This document shows, piece by piece, positions 21,571 through 30,222 of a stretch of 48,169 nt of DNA. The position numbers were made by a program, and so were the translations under genes. The DNA comes from a bacterium (GTDB lineage: Bacteria > Desulfobacterota > DSWW01). The stretch covers positions 1-48,169 of the forward strand of contig JANQFG010000268.1 of NCBI GenBank assembly GCA_028277985.1. The letters are read 5' to 3'. The notes beneath the pieces were generated by a model. That model worked only from the letters and a program-made list of their open reading frames with translations, was not told the DNA's origin and did no database searches. The number at the start of each line of letters is the position of its first letter. The stretch's first letter is position 1.

Positions 21571-23364
21571 ATGCCGGCTATTGCTTCGAAACTGGGAAAA
21601 CTGACCGACATCGGGGAGTACATCAAGCCCGGGAGCTTTGTCGCCCTGGGGGGCGGCTGGAGCTGCAACAAGCCGATGGCCGTGGTCCGGGAGATCATCC
21701 GGCAGAAGATCACCGGCCTGAAGACCATGTCCATCGTCGGCGGGTGGGAGATGGAGTGGCTGCTCGCGGCAGGGGCGGTGGATCACCTGGTCTTCAGCTT
21801 CCTGAGCCTCGAGTCCTTCGGCCTTCCCCCTCACTTCCGCCGTGCGGCCGAGAAAAAGACGATCAAGCTGACCGAGATCGAAGGCTGCAGCATGATCAAG
21901 GGGCTTCAGGCGGAAGGCCAGGGACTTCCCTTTGCCGCCTTCAACGGACCCAAGGGATCCGATATCATCCAGGAGGCCCCGGAGCTCTACAAGACGGTCA
22001 CTTGCCCCTTCACGGGCAAGGAGCTCACCGCCATCGAGGCGATCGCACCGGATGTGGCCGTGATTCACGCCCAGAAGGCGGACGAGCAGGGCAACGTCCA
22101 GATCTTCGGCACCTCGGGATCGGACCTGGACATGGCGAACGCGGCCAAGGCGGTGATCGTCACGGTGGAGGAAATCGTCTCCTCCGACGAGATGCGGGAG
22201 AACAAGTCTGCCACTCTGCTCTTCCGAAGAGATGTGGACATGGTGATTCACGCCCCCTTCGGGGCCACCCCGTGCAGTTGCGTGCCTTACTACAGCGCGC
22301 ACCTCATGCAGATGATGAAGGATACGCAAGGCCTGGGGGACAAGAAGAACTTCCCGCAGTACATTCAGGATACGATCGGCGAAAGCGAAGAGGCGTACCA
22401 GGCGAGTATCGGAGGGGAGGCGTCACAGAAAAAGATCGCCGCTCTGGCCCAGAAGGTCAAGAAGATCGAGTTCCCGGACAAGATCACCGATACGCCCGCC
22501 GAATCGTTCGAGGCTGCCGACCAGATGGTGGCCACCCTGGCCGCGCAGATCGAAGACGGGGATTCCATCGTGCTCGGTTCCTTCACTCCCCTTGCCTACG
22601 CGGCCTACATGCTCGCCAAGCTCACACACGCACCGAACGCCTTCATCGTCGGCTACAGCGGGGTCGACCCGTACCCGTTCCAGATGGGGTTCCACAACTC
22701 CGAGGCGGCGTGCACCAAATTCTCGGCCGGGCTCTGGTCCATGACGCAGTGTATCGATGCCCTTCACCTTCGAGGCGAAGGCGATGTGGAGGCGGTTTCC
22801 AGCGCTCAGCTGGACGCGAATGGGGACATCAACATCTCCTGGCTCGCCATGCCGGTCCGCGACAAAGAGGGCAATCCCACCAAGGAGATGAACCCTCGGG
22901 CCCTTCGTCTTCCGGGAGGAGCCGGCGCACCGGTGGTGTACGGCCTACACAGGAAGGGGGTCGGCTACTTTGCGAACCATTCGAAGATGGTCTTCGTGCC
23001 CAAGGTGAACTACATCACCGGCACCCGGGTCTATTTCACGGACGAGGAGCGTCTTGCACAGGGCCTGCGGCCGGGTCCCATGACCGTGATCACGAATCTG
23101 TGTGTGATGCAGATGGTGGAACGGGGCAAATGGAAAGCACTGTCCCTGCACAAAGGAGTCACGGCCGAGGACGTGACGGGCAAAACCGGTTTCGCCGTTG
23201 AGGTGCCTGCCGACTGTCCGGTCACCAAGGCGCCGACCGCCCAGGAGGTGGAACTGATCCAGGAAATCGACCCGCAGGGGATCCGGTTGCTCGATTTCAT
23301 GAGCGGCAAGGAAAGGGCAAAGAAGCTGCCGACGATTCTCGAGGCGGAGTGGAACTCGGTGTAG
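21571..23364 (+). CDS. Fused IpdAB-like / family-I CoA-transferase-fold protein
   Basis: A 597-residue protein in which the two subunits of a family-I CoA-transferase-fold enzyme are joined in one chain. Residues 1 to about 285 resemble IpdA, with NKPMAVVREII, a C-terminal GLQAEGQGLPFAAF block and HAQKADEQGNVQ. Residues about 310-597 resemble IpdB, with LTHAPNAFIVGYSG, YFANHSKMVFVPKV and LSLHKGVTAEDV. In true CoA-transferases such as glutaconate CoA-transferase a catalytic Glu stands in a VESG motif; here the position is Tyr (VGYSG, near 363). IpdAB of Mycobacterium likewise lacks it and is a hydrolase that opens the last steroid ring. A C-C-cleaving hydrolase is therefore a better guess than CoA transfer. 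Substrate unknown. Confidence 0.75.
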   Translation: MPAIASKLGKLTDIGEYIKPGSFVALGGGWSCNKPMAVVREIIRQKITGLKTMSIVGGWEMEWLLAAGAVDHLVFSFLSLESFGLPPHFRRAAEKKTIKLTEIEGCSMIKGLQAEGQGLPFAAFNGPKGSDIIQEAPELYKTVTCPFTGKELTAIEAIAPDVAVIHAQKADEQGNVQIFGTSGSDLDMANAAKAVIVTVEEIVSSDEMRENKSATLLFRRDVDMVIHAPFGATPCSCVPYYSAHLMQMMKDTQGLGDKKNFPQYIQDTIGESEEAYQASIGGEASQKKIAALAQKVKKIEFPDKITDTPAESFEAADQMVATLAAQIEDGDSIVLGSFTPLAYAAYMLAKLTHAPNAFIVGYSGVDPYPFQMGFHNSEAACTKFSAGLWSMTQCIDALHLRGEGDVEAVSSAQLDANGDINISWLAMPVRDKEGNPTKEMNPRALRLPGGAGAPVVYGLHRKGVGYFANHSKMVFVPKVNYITGTRVYFTDEERLAQGLRPGPMTVITNLCVMQMVERGKWKALSLHKGVTAEDVTGKTGFAVEVPADCPVTKAPTAQEVELIQEIDPQGIRLLDFMSGKERAKKLPTILEAEWNSV

Positions 23365-23408
23365 CCGTGCCCCGTCGCCAAGATCGAAACCAGTCAAGGA
23401 GATGAGAC

Positions 23409-23870
23409 ATGGGTGATTATTGGAGTGATGCGGAAAACATGATTCAGCCGGGGAAGATCAAGGTCCCCTACACGTGGCAGGCCGGGGAAACGGCAAGCCA
23501 CTACCTCACGCGACTCCGGGATGAAAAGAAGATCCTGGGGAAACACTGCCCGAAGTGCGACAAGGTGCTCGTTCCCGCGAGGAAGAACTGCCCCTACTGC
23601 ACGGTCCCCACGGACGAGTGGGTGGAGCTGGCCGGGCAGGGAACCGTAGAGACCTTCACCGTGGTACGCAAGGGCAACGCCATACAGCCGATGAAACCCC
23701 CCTTTGTCTACGCGATCATTCAGCTCGATGGAGCAGGTACCGGGTTCATTCACATGCTGGGAGAGGTGGACCCGGAGAGCGTCGAGGAAGGCATGCGCGT
23801 AGAGGCGGTCTTTGCCGAGGAGAGAACCGCTTCTCCTCTGGACATCGCCTACTTCAAGCCCATCGGCTAG
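23409..23870 (+). CDS. DUF35 OB-fold / Zn-ribbon protein (partner of thiolase-fold protein)
   Basis: A 153-residue protein with a rubredoxin-like Zn ribbon, Cys47, Cys50, Cys61 and Cys64 (CPKC ... CPYC), followed by an OB-fold (about 75-150; GTVETFTVVRKGN, PFVYAIIQLDGAGTG). DUF35 proteins act as subunits of thiolase-superfamily enzymes: the steroid aldolase Ltp2 with ChsH2, the archaeal thiolase/HMG-CoA synthase complex, and BbsA with BbsB in toluene degradation. This one is 16 nt upstream of such a partner (23887). It probably shapes the acyl-CoA binding site of that protein. ATG 23409 follows AAGGAGATG. Confidence 0.85.
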   Translation: MGDYWSDAENMIQPGKIKVPYTWQAGETASHYLTRLRDEKKILGKHCPKCDKVLVPARKNCPYCTVPTDEWVELAGQGTVETFTVVRKGNAIQPMKPPFVYAIIQLDGAGTGFIHMLGEVDPESVEEGMRVEAVFAEERTASPLDIAYFKPIG

Positions 23871-23886
23871 AAAAGGAGCGGAGAGA

Positions 23887-25038
23887 ATGGACCGAGTCGC
23901 AATAGTCGGAATAGGCCAGACCAAGATAGAGGCCGCCAAGGAGCGCCAGAACTATCCGGAGATGGTCTATGAAGCCGTCAAGCTCGCCCTGGAAGATGCG
24001 GGCGTTGGTATGGATCAAGTGGACAACGTGGTCACCACGTCGAACGACTTCTGGGACGGGCGAACCATCTCCTGCATGCCCGTCGGCGGGGTGAGCGGAG
24101 GTTACGACAAGAACATCAGCGGTGTGGAAGGGGACGGCACGTTCGGGGCCTTCTATGCCTCGTGCCGAACCCGGTCGGGCGCCTACGGCAGCACGCTTGT
24201 CACGGCACACAGCAAGGGTTCCGAGAGCCACGAAATCACTCCCATGATCACGAACGCGGCCTTCGACCCGATCCACGCAAGGAGCCTGGGGTTGGACATC
24301 GTCACCGCCGGTGCGCTGCAGGCCCGGAAGTACATGCGGAAGTACGGGATCACGGAAGAAGAGTGCGCCCAGGTGGCGGTCAAGAACCTCGGCAACGGCC
24401 TCGACAACCCGAACGCCCAGACGCCGATGAAGATCACGGTCGAGGACGTCATGAAGTCGGAGAGGATAGCGGACCCCCTGAAGGCCCTCGACCTCTCGCC
24501 CATCAGCGACGGCGCCTGCTGTATGATCCTGGCGAACGAAGACAGGGTCAAGGAATTCAAGACCAAGCCCGTGTGGCTGAAGGGAGTCTCCTTCTGCGCC
24601 GACGCCTATCAGCTGGGGGATCGCGACCTGTCCGAGTGCAAACCGCTGGAGCAGGCCGCGGCCAAGGCCTACAAGATGGCGGGCATACAGGATCCGAGAA
24701 AAGAGATCGACGTGGCCGAAATCTGTGACGCCTTCACCTACCAGGAGCTCATGTGGACCGAGGGGCTGGGCTTCTGCGGGAAGGGCGAGGGCGGAAAGCT
24801 GGTCACGAGCGGAGCGACCGCCAGGGATGGAGACATCCCGGTCAATCCGTCCGGTGGTCTCCTGAGCGGACACCCGTTCATTGCCGCCGGCATGTACCGG
24901 ATGATCGAAGCCGTCCGGCAGATTCGAGGCGAGGCGGGCGGCATGCAGGTCAAAGAGAATGTGAAGACAGCCCTGGCCCACGGTGTGAACGGACTCTGCG
25001 GCCAGTCGCACTGTGTCTGGATCCTGGGAAGCGAATAG
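23887..25038 (+). CDS. Thiolase-fold protein (SCP2/Ltp-like), nucleophilic Cys absent
   Basis: A 383-residue thiolase-superfamily protein of the lipid-transfer type. ATG 23887 follows AAAAGGAGCGG. The block that should hold the nucleophilic Cys reads VEGDGTFGAFYA, without Cys at that position. The later NPSGGLLSGHP keeps the catalytic His near residue 329, and the C-terminal CGQSHC region is present. EICDAFTYQELMWTEGLGFC matches the helix seen in Ltp/SCP2 proteins. Without the Cys a normal thiolytic mechanism is unlikely. Retro-aldol cleavage, as in Ltp2, is the closest known precedent. Its DUF35 partner is immediately upstream. Confidence 0.82.
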   Translation: MDRVAIVGIGQTKIEAAKERQNYPEMVYEAVKLALEDAGVGMDQVDNVVTTSNDFWDGRTISCMPVGGVSGGYDKNISGVEGDGTFGAFYASCRTRSGAYGSTLVTAHSKGSESHEITPMITNAAFDPIHARSLGLDIVTAGALQARKYMRKYGITEEECAQVAVKNLGNGLDNPNAQTPMKITVEDVMKSERIADPLKALDLSPISDGACCMILANEDRVKEFKTKPVWLKGVSFCADAYQLGDRDLSECKPLEQAAAKAYKMAGIQDPRKEIDVAEICDAFTYQELMWTEGLGFCGKGEGGKLVTSGATARDGDIPVNPSGGLLSGHPFIAAGMYRMIEAVRQIRGEAGGMQVKENVKTALAHGVNGLCGQSHCVWILGSE

Positions 25039-25051
25039 GAGGTACATGAGC

Positions 25052-26212
25052 ATGGCAAAACGAGCCGCCATTATTGGAGCAGGGCAAACGTACCATAAAT
25101 CGATCCGGCGAGACGTGAACGGCCAGGAGCTCATCAACGAGGCCGTCACCCGCGCTCTCGAGGACGCGGAGCTCACGATCGACGATATCGACGGTGTTGT
25201 CATCGGCAACATGGATCATTTCGAGGGTATCAACTACGTGGACTGCTGGAGCATCGACGGGTCGGGCGGCTTCATGAAGCCCACCATGAAGCTATGCACG
25301 GGCGGGACTACCGGCACGACCCTCGGCATCGGTGGATTCCACATGGTCGCCTCCGGCATGTTCGACAAGCTCCTCGTCATTGGTTGGGAGAAGAACTCGG
25401 AATCGGATACGACCGGGGCGATCGTGACCGCGACGGACCCGATCCTCGACCGGGGGGTCATGGCGGGCGCACTGGCGGGTCTTGCCATCGAGGCATCCGA
25501 ATATGCTGCTGCCTATGGTGCGACGCCCAAGGATGCTGCCCGGGTTTCGGTCCGGGATCGAAAGCATGCGTGCAACAATCCCTACGCGCACCTGCGGAAA
25601 GAGGTAACCCTCGAAGAAGTGATGAGCTCGCCGGTGATCTCGGATCCGTTGCATCTTCTCGACATGTGTCCCAGGACGGACGGCGCCTGTGCCGTCATCT
25701 ATGCGAGCGAGGATGTGGCCGAGAAACTCTGTCCCCAGCCTGCGTGGGTGGTGAAGACAACGAATCGACACTGCTACAGCCGTTTCGCGGACATCAAGGG
25801 ACAGACCGGCATGCTCTCCTTGACGAGGGCAGCCGAGGAGTTGTGGGCAAAGACGGGCGTCAAGGAGCCCCTGAAAGAGATCGACGTGATGGAGATGTAC
25901 CAGCCCTATTCGTGGGGCGGGCTCATCTGGTTCGAGGATATGGGTTTCTGCAAGAAAGGGGAAGCCCCGAAGTACATATGGGACGGTGTCACGGACATGG
26001 GTGGTGAGTGCCCGGTCAATCCGTCCGGAGGGGTTGTCTCCACAAATCCGATCGGGGCAACAGGCCTGATTCGATGCGCGGAGGTTGCCCACCAGATCAT
26101 GGGGAGGGCAGGCGACCGCCAGGTTCCCGACGTAGAGCTGGCTCTGGCCACAGGATTCGGGGGATGTTTCTGGTCCGACATGATCCTCTACAGCAAGAAC
26201 AAGCCTGCGTAA
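25052..26212 (+). CDS. Thiolase-fold protein (SCP2/Ltp-like), both catalytic Cys and His absent
   Basis: A 386-residue relative of the preceding gene. AGGAGG at 25037-25042 suits the ATG at 25052 better than the one at 25046 (only 3 nt spacing). The Cys block aligns as GTTGTTL where SCP2 thiolases have CSTGSTA, and the GHP motif is TNPIGATG with Asn near residue 332 in place of His. The rest of the fold is kept (NPSGGVVS, EMYQPYSWGG, ATGFGGCFW). It is followed 12 nt later by its own DUF35 gene, so the order is DUF35, thiolase-fold, thiolase-fold, DUF35. It may be an aldolase with a rebuilt active site, or a structural partner of the 23887 protein. Confidence 0.82.
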   Translation: MAKRAAIIGAGQTYHKSIRRDVNGQELINEAVTRALEDAELTIDDIDGVVIGNMDHFEGINYVDCWSIDGSGGFMKPTMKLCTGGTTGTTLGIGGFHMVASGMFDKLLVIGWEKNSESDTTGAIVTATDPILDRGVMAGALAGLAIEASEYAAAYGATPKDAARVSVRDRKHACNNPYAHLRKEVTLEEVMSSPVISDPLHLLDMCPRTDGACAVIYASEDVAEKLCPQPAWVVKTTNRHCYSRFADIKGQTGMLSLTRAAEELWAKTGVKEPLKEIDVMEMYQPYSWGGLIWFEDMGFCKKGEAPKYIWDGVTDMGGECPVNPSGGVVSTNPIGATGLIRCAEVAHQIMGRAGDRQVPDVELALATGFGGCFWSDMILYSKNKPA

Positions 26213-26224
26213 GGAGACAGGAAC

Positions 26225-26707
26225 ATGAGCAAAGAGAACGAGCAGGAAGTCGAACTCTTGACCGTCCATTCGAGGACCGACGTCGAGCAGGTCTTCCACT
26301 ACTCGGCAGGTCGGTACCTGAATCGATTTCTCACCGAGATGAGGGACAACGCCAAGATCATCGGCGTGAAGTGCCCGAAATGCGGGATCGTTTACGCGCC
26401 GCCCAAAGAAGTCTGTGACCCGTGCTACACGGAAATGACGGAACCCGTGGAGGTAGGGCCGCAGGGCACGATAAGGAATTTCACGATCTTGCGGGCCCCT
26501 TTCGTGGACCCGGAGACGGGGCAGGCGAAGCCGGTTCCGTACGCCTTCGGGAATGTACAGCTCGACGGCGCGGGTTCGCTGATCCAGAACTACCTCTTGG
26601 CCGATGACGATTCCAAGCTCAAGGTCGGTGCGAGGGTGGAGATCGAGTTCCAGGAAGAGCGAACCGGAAATATGCGGGACATCAAAGGCTTCCGGCTCAT
26701 CGAGTAG
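26225..26707 (+). CDS. DUF35 OB-fold / Zn-ribbon protein (second copy)
   Basis: A 160-residue protein with Zn-ribbon cysteines 50, 53, 64 and 67 (CPKC ... CDPC) and an OB-fold with PYAFGNVQLDGAGS, homologous to the protein at 23409 but clearly diverged. ATG 26225 follows AAGGAGACAGG. Placed right behind the thiolase-fold gene at 25052, it is most likely its dedicated subunit. The N-terminal 30 residues (ELLTVHSRTDVEQVFHYSAG) are an extension that may contact the partner. Confidence 0.85.
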   Translation: MSKENEQEVELLTVHSRTDVEQVFHYSAGRYLNRFLTEMRDNAKIIGVKCPKCGIVYAPPKEVCDPCYTEMTEPVEVGPQGTIRNFTILRAPFVDPETGQAKPVPYAFGNVQLDGAGSLIQNYLLADDDSKLKVGARVEIEFQEERTGNMRDIKGFRLIE

Positions 26708-26818
26708 ACCGGGCCCTGTCCCGCAGGATCGAGTCTCCGTTTCCCGGACCGAGCTGCCCCCGCCGGCCGAGGGGGGACCTCCCGCACTGCGCGCGGATCG
26801 TTGGTGGAGGACGTGGTA

Positions 26819-28330
26819 TTGAACATCTTCCGATCCATGGAGTCGCACGCCCTTCGTGACCCTGCGAAGACGGCCATCGTTGCCGCGGGGGAGAGGATTT
26901 CCTACGGAGAACTCCTGGACAGGGTGAACCGGACGGCAGGAGCCCTCCATGGGCTGGGCTTGAGGAAGGGAGACCGGCTCTCCCTGCTCATGCACAACTG
27001 CCCCGAGTTCGTGATTTCCTTCTACGCCGCCATGAAGCTGGGCCTCATCACGGTGGGCCTGAACGTGATGTACAAGCAGGAGGAGGTGGATTACATCCTC
27101 GATCATTCGGGCTCGAGGGCCCTGATCATTCACGAGGACTACCTGCCGGTTGTCCGGGGGCTCGATGCCGTTGACCAGGGTCGCGTGCAGACCATCGTGG
27201 TACAATCGGGGGCAGAGGAACCGGAAGGGGGCCGTTCGTTTCGAGGGTTGCTGGGTCGACCGGAGGAAGATCATCCTGTCGTGGAGCCGGGCACGGACGG
27301 AGAAGCGGTCATCGCCTATACGTCGGGCACCACCGGTTTCCCAAAGGGCGCGGTCCACACCCACGAGAACATTCTCGTCCATCTGGAAGGCATCCGTAAG
27401 CATCTCGGTTTCGACTCAGGAGATGTCTTCCTGGCCGGGCTGCCCTTCTTCCAGCTCGTGGCCTTTCTGATCCACCCGGGGCTGGCCCTTCACTCCGGCG
27501 CGACCGTGGTGATTCTCGACAAGTTCGAACCGACGGCGTTCCTCCGGGCCGTTCGGGAGGAGGGGGTCAGCTTTTTCGCGGCCGTGCCCACGATCTACCA
27601 CATGATTCACACAGCCTCTGATTCGACGGACGTGGACTTGAGTTCGGTGCGCTTCGGCATCTGTGCAGGGTCTCCACTTTCAAGAGACCTGCGACAGGCC
27701 TTTGAAAGCTCGTTTCATTTCCGGATCATCCACTGTTACGGCATGACAGAGATTTCCCTGATCGCTTCCTGTGAAGACCCGGCGTGCGAACCGAAGGGGG
27801 TCTCTGTGGGCAACGTGATGCCCTATGTGCGGTTGAGGATCGGATCCGGCGAGGAAGACGAAGTGCCGCCGGGAGAAGAGGGCGAGATTCTGATCGGAGC
27901 GGAGAGGGCGCTTCGCTCCTACTGGAACGCCCCCGAGGAAACGGCGCAAGCCCTCAAGAGAGGCTGGTTTGCCACCGGTGACATGGGCCGCATCGACGAG
28001 GAGGGCCACCTGCACATCATGGACCGAAAGAAGGACATGATCATCCGGGGAGGGTTCAACGTGTTCCCCGCAGAGATCGAGCGCGTGCTTCTCTCCGATG
28101 AGCGAGTCGAGGAGGTGGCGGTCATCGGCGTCCCTCACACCAGGTTGGGGGAAGTGCCGAAGGCGTTCGTAGTGCTCAAGTCGGGCACAGAGGCGACAGG
28201 GGAGGACCTGGTCGCACTCACCCGTGAGAAGCTTGCAAACTTCAAGGTCCTCGAGGAAGTCGAGTTCGTAGATCCGGGATTCTTTCCGAGAAACGCCCTC
28301 GGAAAGATCCTGAAGACAGCCTTGCGTTGA
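26819..28330 (+). CDS. AMP-dependent acyl-CoA synthetase
   Basis: A 503-residue ANL ligase, the fifth in the window. GGAGG at 26806-26810 best fits a TTG start at 26819, giving MNIFRSMESHALRDPAKTAIV, a typical N-terminus; TTG 26801 and GTG 26804 are alternatives. Motifs are YTSGTTGFPKGAVH near residue 167, YGMTEIS near 307, GWFATGDMG, DRKKDMIIRGGFNVFP and the C-terminal lysine in NALGKILKTAL. As the only ligase inside the long operon it is the best candidate for activating the pathway's starting acid. Confidence 0.88.
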   Translation: MNIFRSMESHALRDPAKTAIVAAGERISYGELLDRVNRTAGALHGLGLRKGDRLSLLMHNCPEFVISFYAAMKLGLITVGLNVMYKQEEVDYILDHSGSRALIIHEDYLPVVRGLDAVDQGRVQTIVVQSGAEEPEGGRSFRGLLGRPEEDHPVVEPGTDGEAVIAYTSGTTGFPKGAVHTHENILVHLEGIRKHLGFDSGDVFLAGLPFFQLVAFLIHPGLALHSGATVVILDKFEPTAFLRAVREEGVSFFAAVPTIYHMIHTASDSTDVDLSSVRFGICAGSPLSRDLRQAFESSFHFRIIHCYGMTEISLIASCEDPACEPKGVSVGNVMPYVRLRIGSGEEDEVPPGEEGEILIGAERALRSYWNAPEETAQALKRGWFATGDMGRIDEEGHLHIMDRKKDMIIRGGFNVFPAEIERVLLSDERVEEVAVIGVPHTRLGEVPKAFVVLKSGTEATGEDLVALTREKLANFKVLEEVEFVDPGFFPRNALGKILKTALR

Positions 28331-28357
28331 GAACCATCATTCAGAGGGAGGATACCG

Positions 28358-30184
28358 ATGAGTACGACCGAGTACCGTGCCAACACCCGTGACATGAAAT
28401 TCATTCTCCACGAGATGCTGAAGATCGAAGACACCCTGCTCAAAAGGGAAGCTTTCTCGGAGTTCGGTGTCGACGACGTCAACATGATCCTGGACGAAGC
28501 GGCCAAGTTCGCCGAGACCGTGTTCGGCCCCATCAACCAGGAAGGCGACCGGGAAGGCTGCAAGTTTGACAATGGCAAGGTCCAGGTCCCGAAGGCTTAC
28601 CACGAAGCCTACTGGAAATACATCGAGAACGGCTGGAATGCCATCGGCATACCCGCCGACGCGGGTGGCCAGGGCGCCCCGTCGGTGCTTACCACCGCCA
28701 CGGGCGAGATGATGACCGGGGCGAGCACCTCCATGGGGGTCTACACAGGCCTCACGATCGGCGCCGCCCGCCTGATCCACTCCTTTGGCAGCGACGACCT
28801 CAAGAATCTCTACATGGAGAAGATGTTCTCGGGCGAGTGGGCGGGCACGATGCAGCTCACCGAGCCCGATGCGGGCAGCGATGTGGGGGCCGCGAAGTCT
28901 GTGGCCAAACGCGCCGGTGACCACTACCTCATCTCGGGCACCAAGATGTTCATCTCCGGTGCAGAGCAGGATCTGACCGAAAACATCATTCATGCCGTTC
29001 TGGCCAGGGTTGAGGGTGCTCCGGCAGGGGTCAAAGGCTTGAGCCTGTTCATCGTGCCGAAGATCCTCGTCAATCCTGACGGCTCCCTCGGCGAGCCGAA
29101 CGACGTGAACTGTGGAAGTATCGAGGAGAAGATCGGCATGCACGCCTCCGCCACCTGCCTGATGAACCTGGGGGAGAACGACAATTGCCGCGGTTACATC
29201 CTCGGGGAAGAGGGCCAGGGCATCCGTCTCATGTTCCAGATGATGAACGAGTCCCGCATCGGCACGGCCCTTCAGGGCGTGGCCCTGGCCGGCGGGGCGT
29301 ACCTGAACAGCCTGAGCTACGCGAAGGAGCGGGTCCAGGGCGTGGCCATCGAGAACGCAAGAGACCCGAATGCCTCCAAAGTGGAGATCATCAAGCACCC
29401 GGACGTACGCCGGATGCTGTTGACCCAGAAGGCCTACGTGGAAGGGATGCGGGCCATGTTGCACTACTGCGCCTACCATATCGACATGGCGGAGACTGCG
29501 GCCGACAAGGAGGAGCATGACAAACACATGGGGGTCGCCGAGTTGCTCACCCCGATCTGCAAGGCCTATTGCACGGACATGGGTTTCCGGTGCACCGAGC
29601 TGGCGATTCAGACGATGGGCGGTTCCGGGTGCACGGCCGACTACCCGGTGGAGCAGCACATGCGCGACTTGAAGCCTGCTTCGATTTACGAGGGGACCAC
29701 GGGCATCCAGGCCCTGGACCTTCTCGGCCGCAAGGTAGCCATGAAGGGCGGCAGCCTGTTCATGAACTTCATCAGCACCCTGACCGAATTCGTTGAGGCC
29801 CACAAGGGCAACGAGGCGCACAAGGACCTGGTGGCCAAGCTTGAAACGGGTAAGGACAAGCTCTCCGAGATAACGATGCATCTCGGAAGCCTGAGCATGG
29901 GGGGTGATCCCCTCTATCCCGTGCTCTCGGCAACGCCCTATCTCTTCCTGTTCGGGGACGTGCTCACAGCCTATCTTCTCACCTGGCAGGCCGTCATCGC
30001 CCAGGAGAAGCTCGACGCGCTCGGGAAGAAGCCGGAGGAAGACGCTGAGGCCGCCTTCTATTCGGGCAAGGTGATGAGCGCCCGTTTCTTCGTCAACAAC
30101 CTTCTGCCGAATGCATACGGCCTCATCGAAGGCATCATGAACGGGGACCGGAGCGCATTGGAGATCGCAGAAGAAGCATTCTGA
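28358..30184 (+). CDS. Acyl-CoA dehydrogenase, large (DmdC-like) type
   Basis: A 608-residue acyl-CoA dehydrogenase with the extra C-terminal helical domain (about 480-608) seen in the DmdC/FadE5-like group. Motifs are MQLTEPDAGSDVGAAKS, KMFISGAEQDL, and MGGSGCTADYPVEQHMRD followed by IYEGTTGIQALDLLGRK. The catalytic Glu sits in YEGTT near residue 445, the short/medium-chain type position, unlike the two smaller dehydrogenases here. ATG 28358 follows GAGGGAGG. It lies between the ligase and the BKACE gene in the long operon and probably catalyses an early oxidation of the activated acid. Confidence 0.9.
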   Translation: MSTTEYRANTRDMKFILHEMLKIEDTLLKREAFSEFGVDDVNMILDEAAKFAETVFGPINQEGDREGCKFDNGKVQVPKAYHEAYWKYIENGWNAIGIPADAGGQGAPSVLTTATGEMMTGASTSMGVYTGLTIGAARLIHSFGSDDLKNLYMEKMFSGEWAGTMQLTEPDAGSDVGAAKSVAKRAGDHYLISGTKMFISGAEQDLTENIIHAVLARVEGAPAGVKGLSLFIVPKILVNPDGSLGEPNDVNCGSIEEKIGMHASATCLMNLGENDNCRGYILGEEGQGIRLMFQMMNESRIGTALQGVALAGGAYLNSLSYAKERVQGVAIENARDPNASKVEIIKHPDVRRMLLTQKAYVEGMRAMLHYCAYHIDMAETAADKEEHDKHMGVAELLTPICKAYCTDMGFRCTELAIQTMGGSGCTADYPVEQHMRDLKPASIYEGTTGIQALDLLGRKVAMKGGSLFMNFISTLTEFVEAHKGNEAHKDLVAKLETGKDKLSEITMHLGSLSMGGDPLYPVLSATPYLFLFGDVLTAYLLTWQAVIAQEKLDALGKKPEEDAEAAFYSGKVMSARFFVNNLLPNAYGLIEGIMNGDRSALEIAEEAF

Positions 30185-30222
30185 TATCAAGAGGCGATAC
30201 TCGAGACAACAAGGAGGCTCAC

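Noticed and set aside
21571..23364. Simple annotation as glutaconate CoA-transferase
   Set aside because: The catalytic Glu of that family is Tyr here, and both halves resemble IpdA and IpdB more closely.
25292..27403. 703-codon minus-strand open frame across the thiolase-fold, DUF35 and ligase genes
   Set aside because: It crosses three recognisable plus-strand genes and their junctions and has no motif or ribosome-binding site, so it is a shadow frame.
28337..30190. 617-codon minus-strand open frame opposite the large acyl-CoA dehydrogenase
   Set aside because: It mirrors the dehydrogenase in the complementary frame, a known artefact of high third-position GC.
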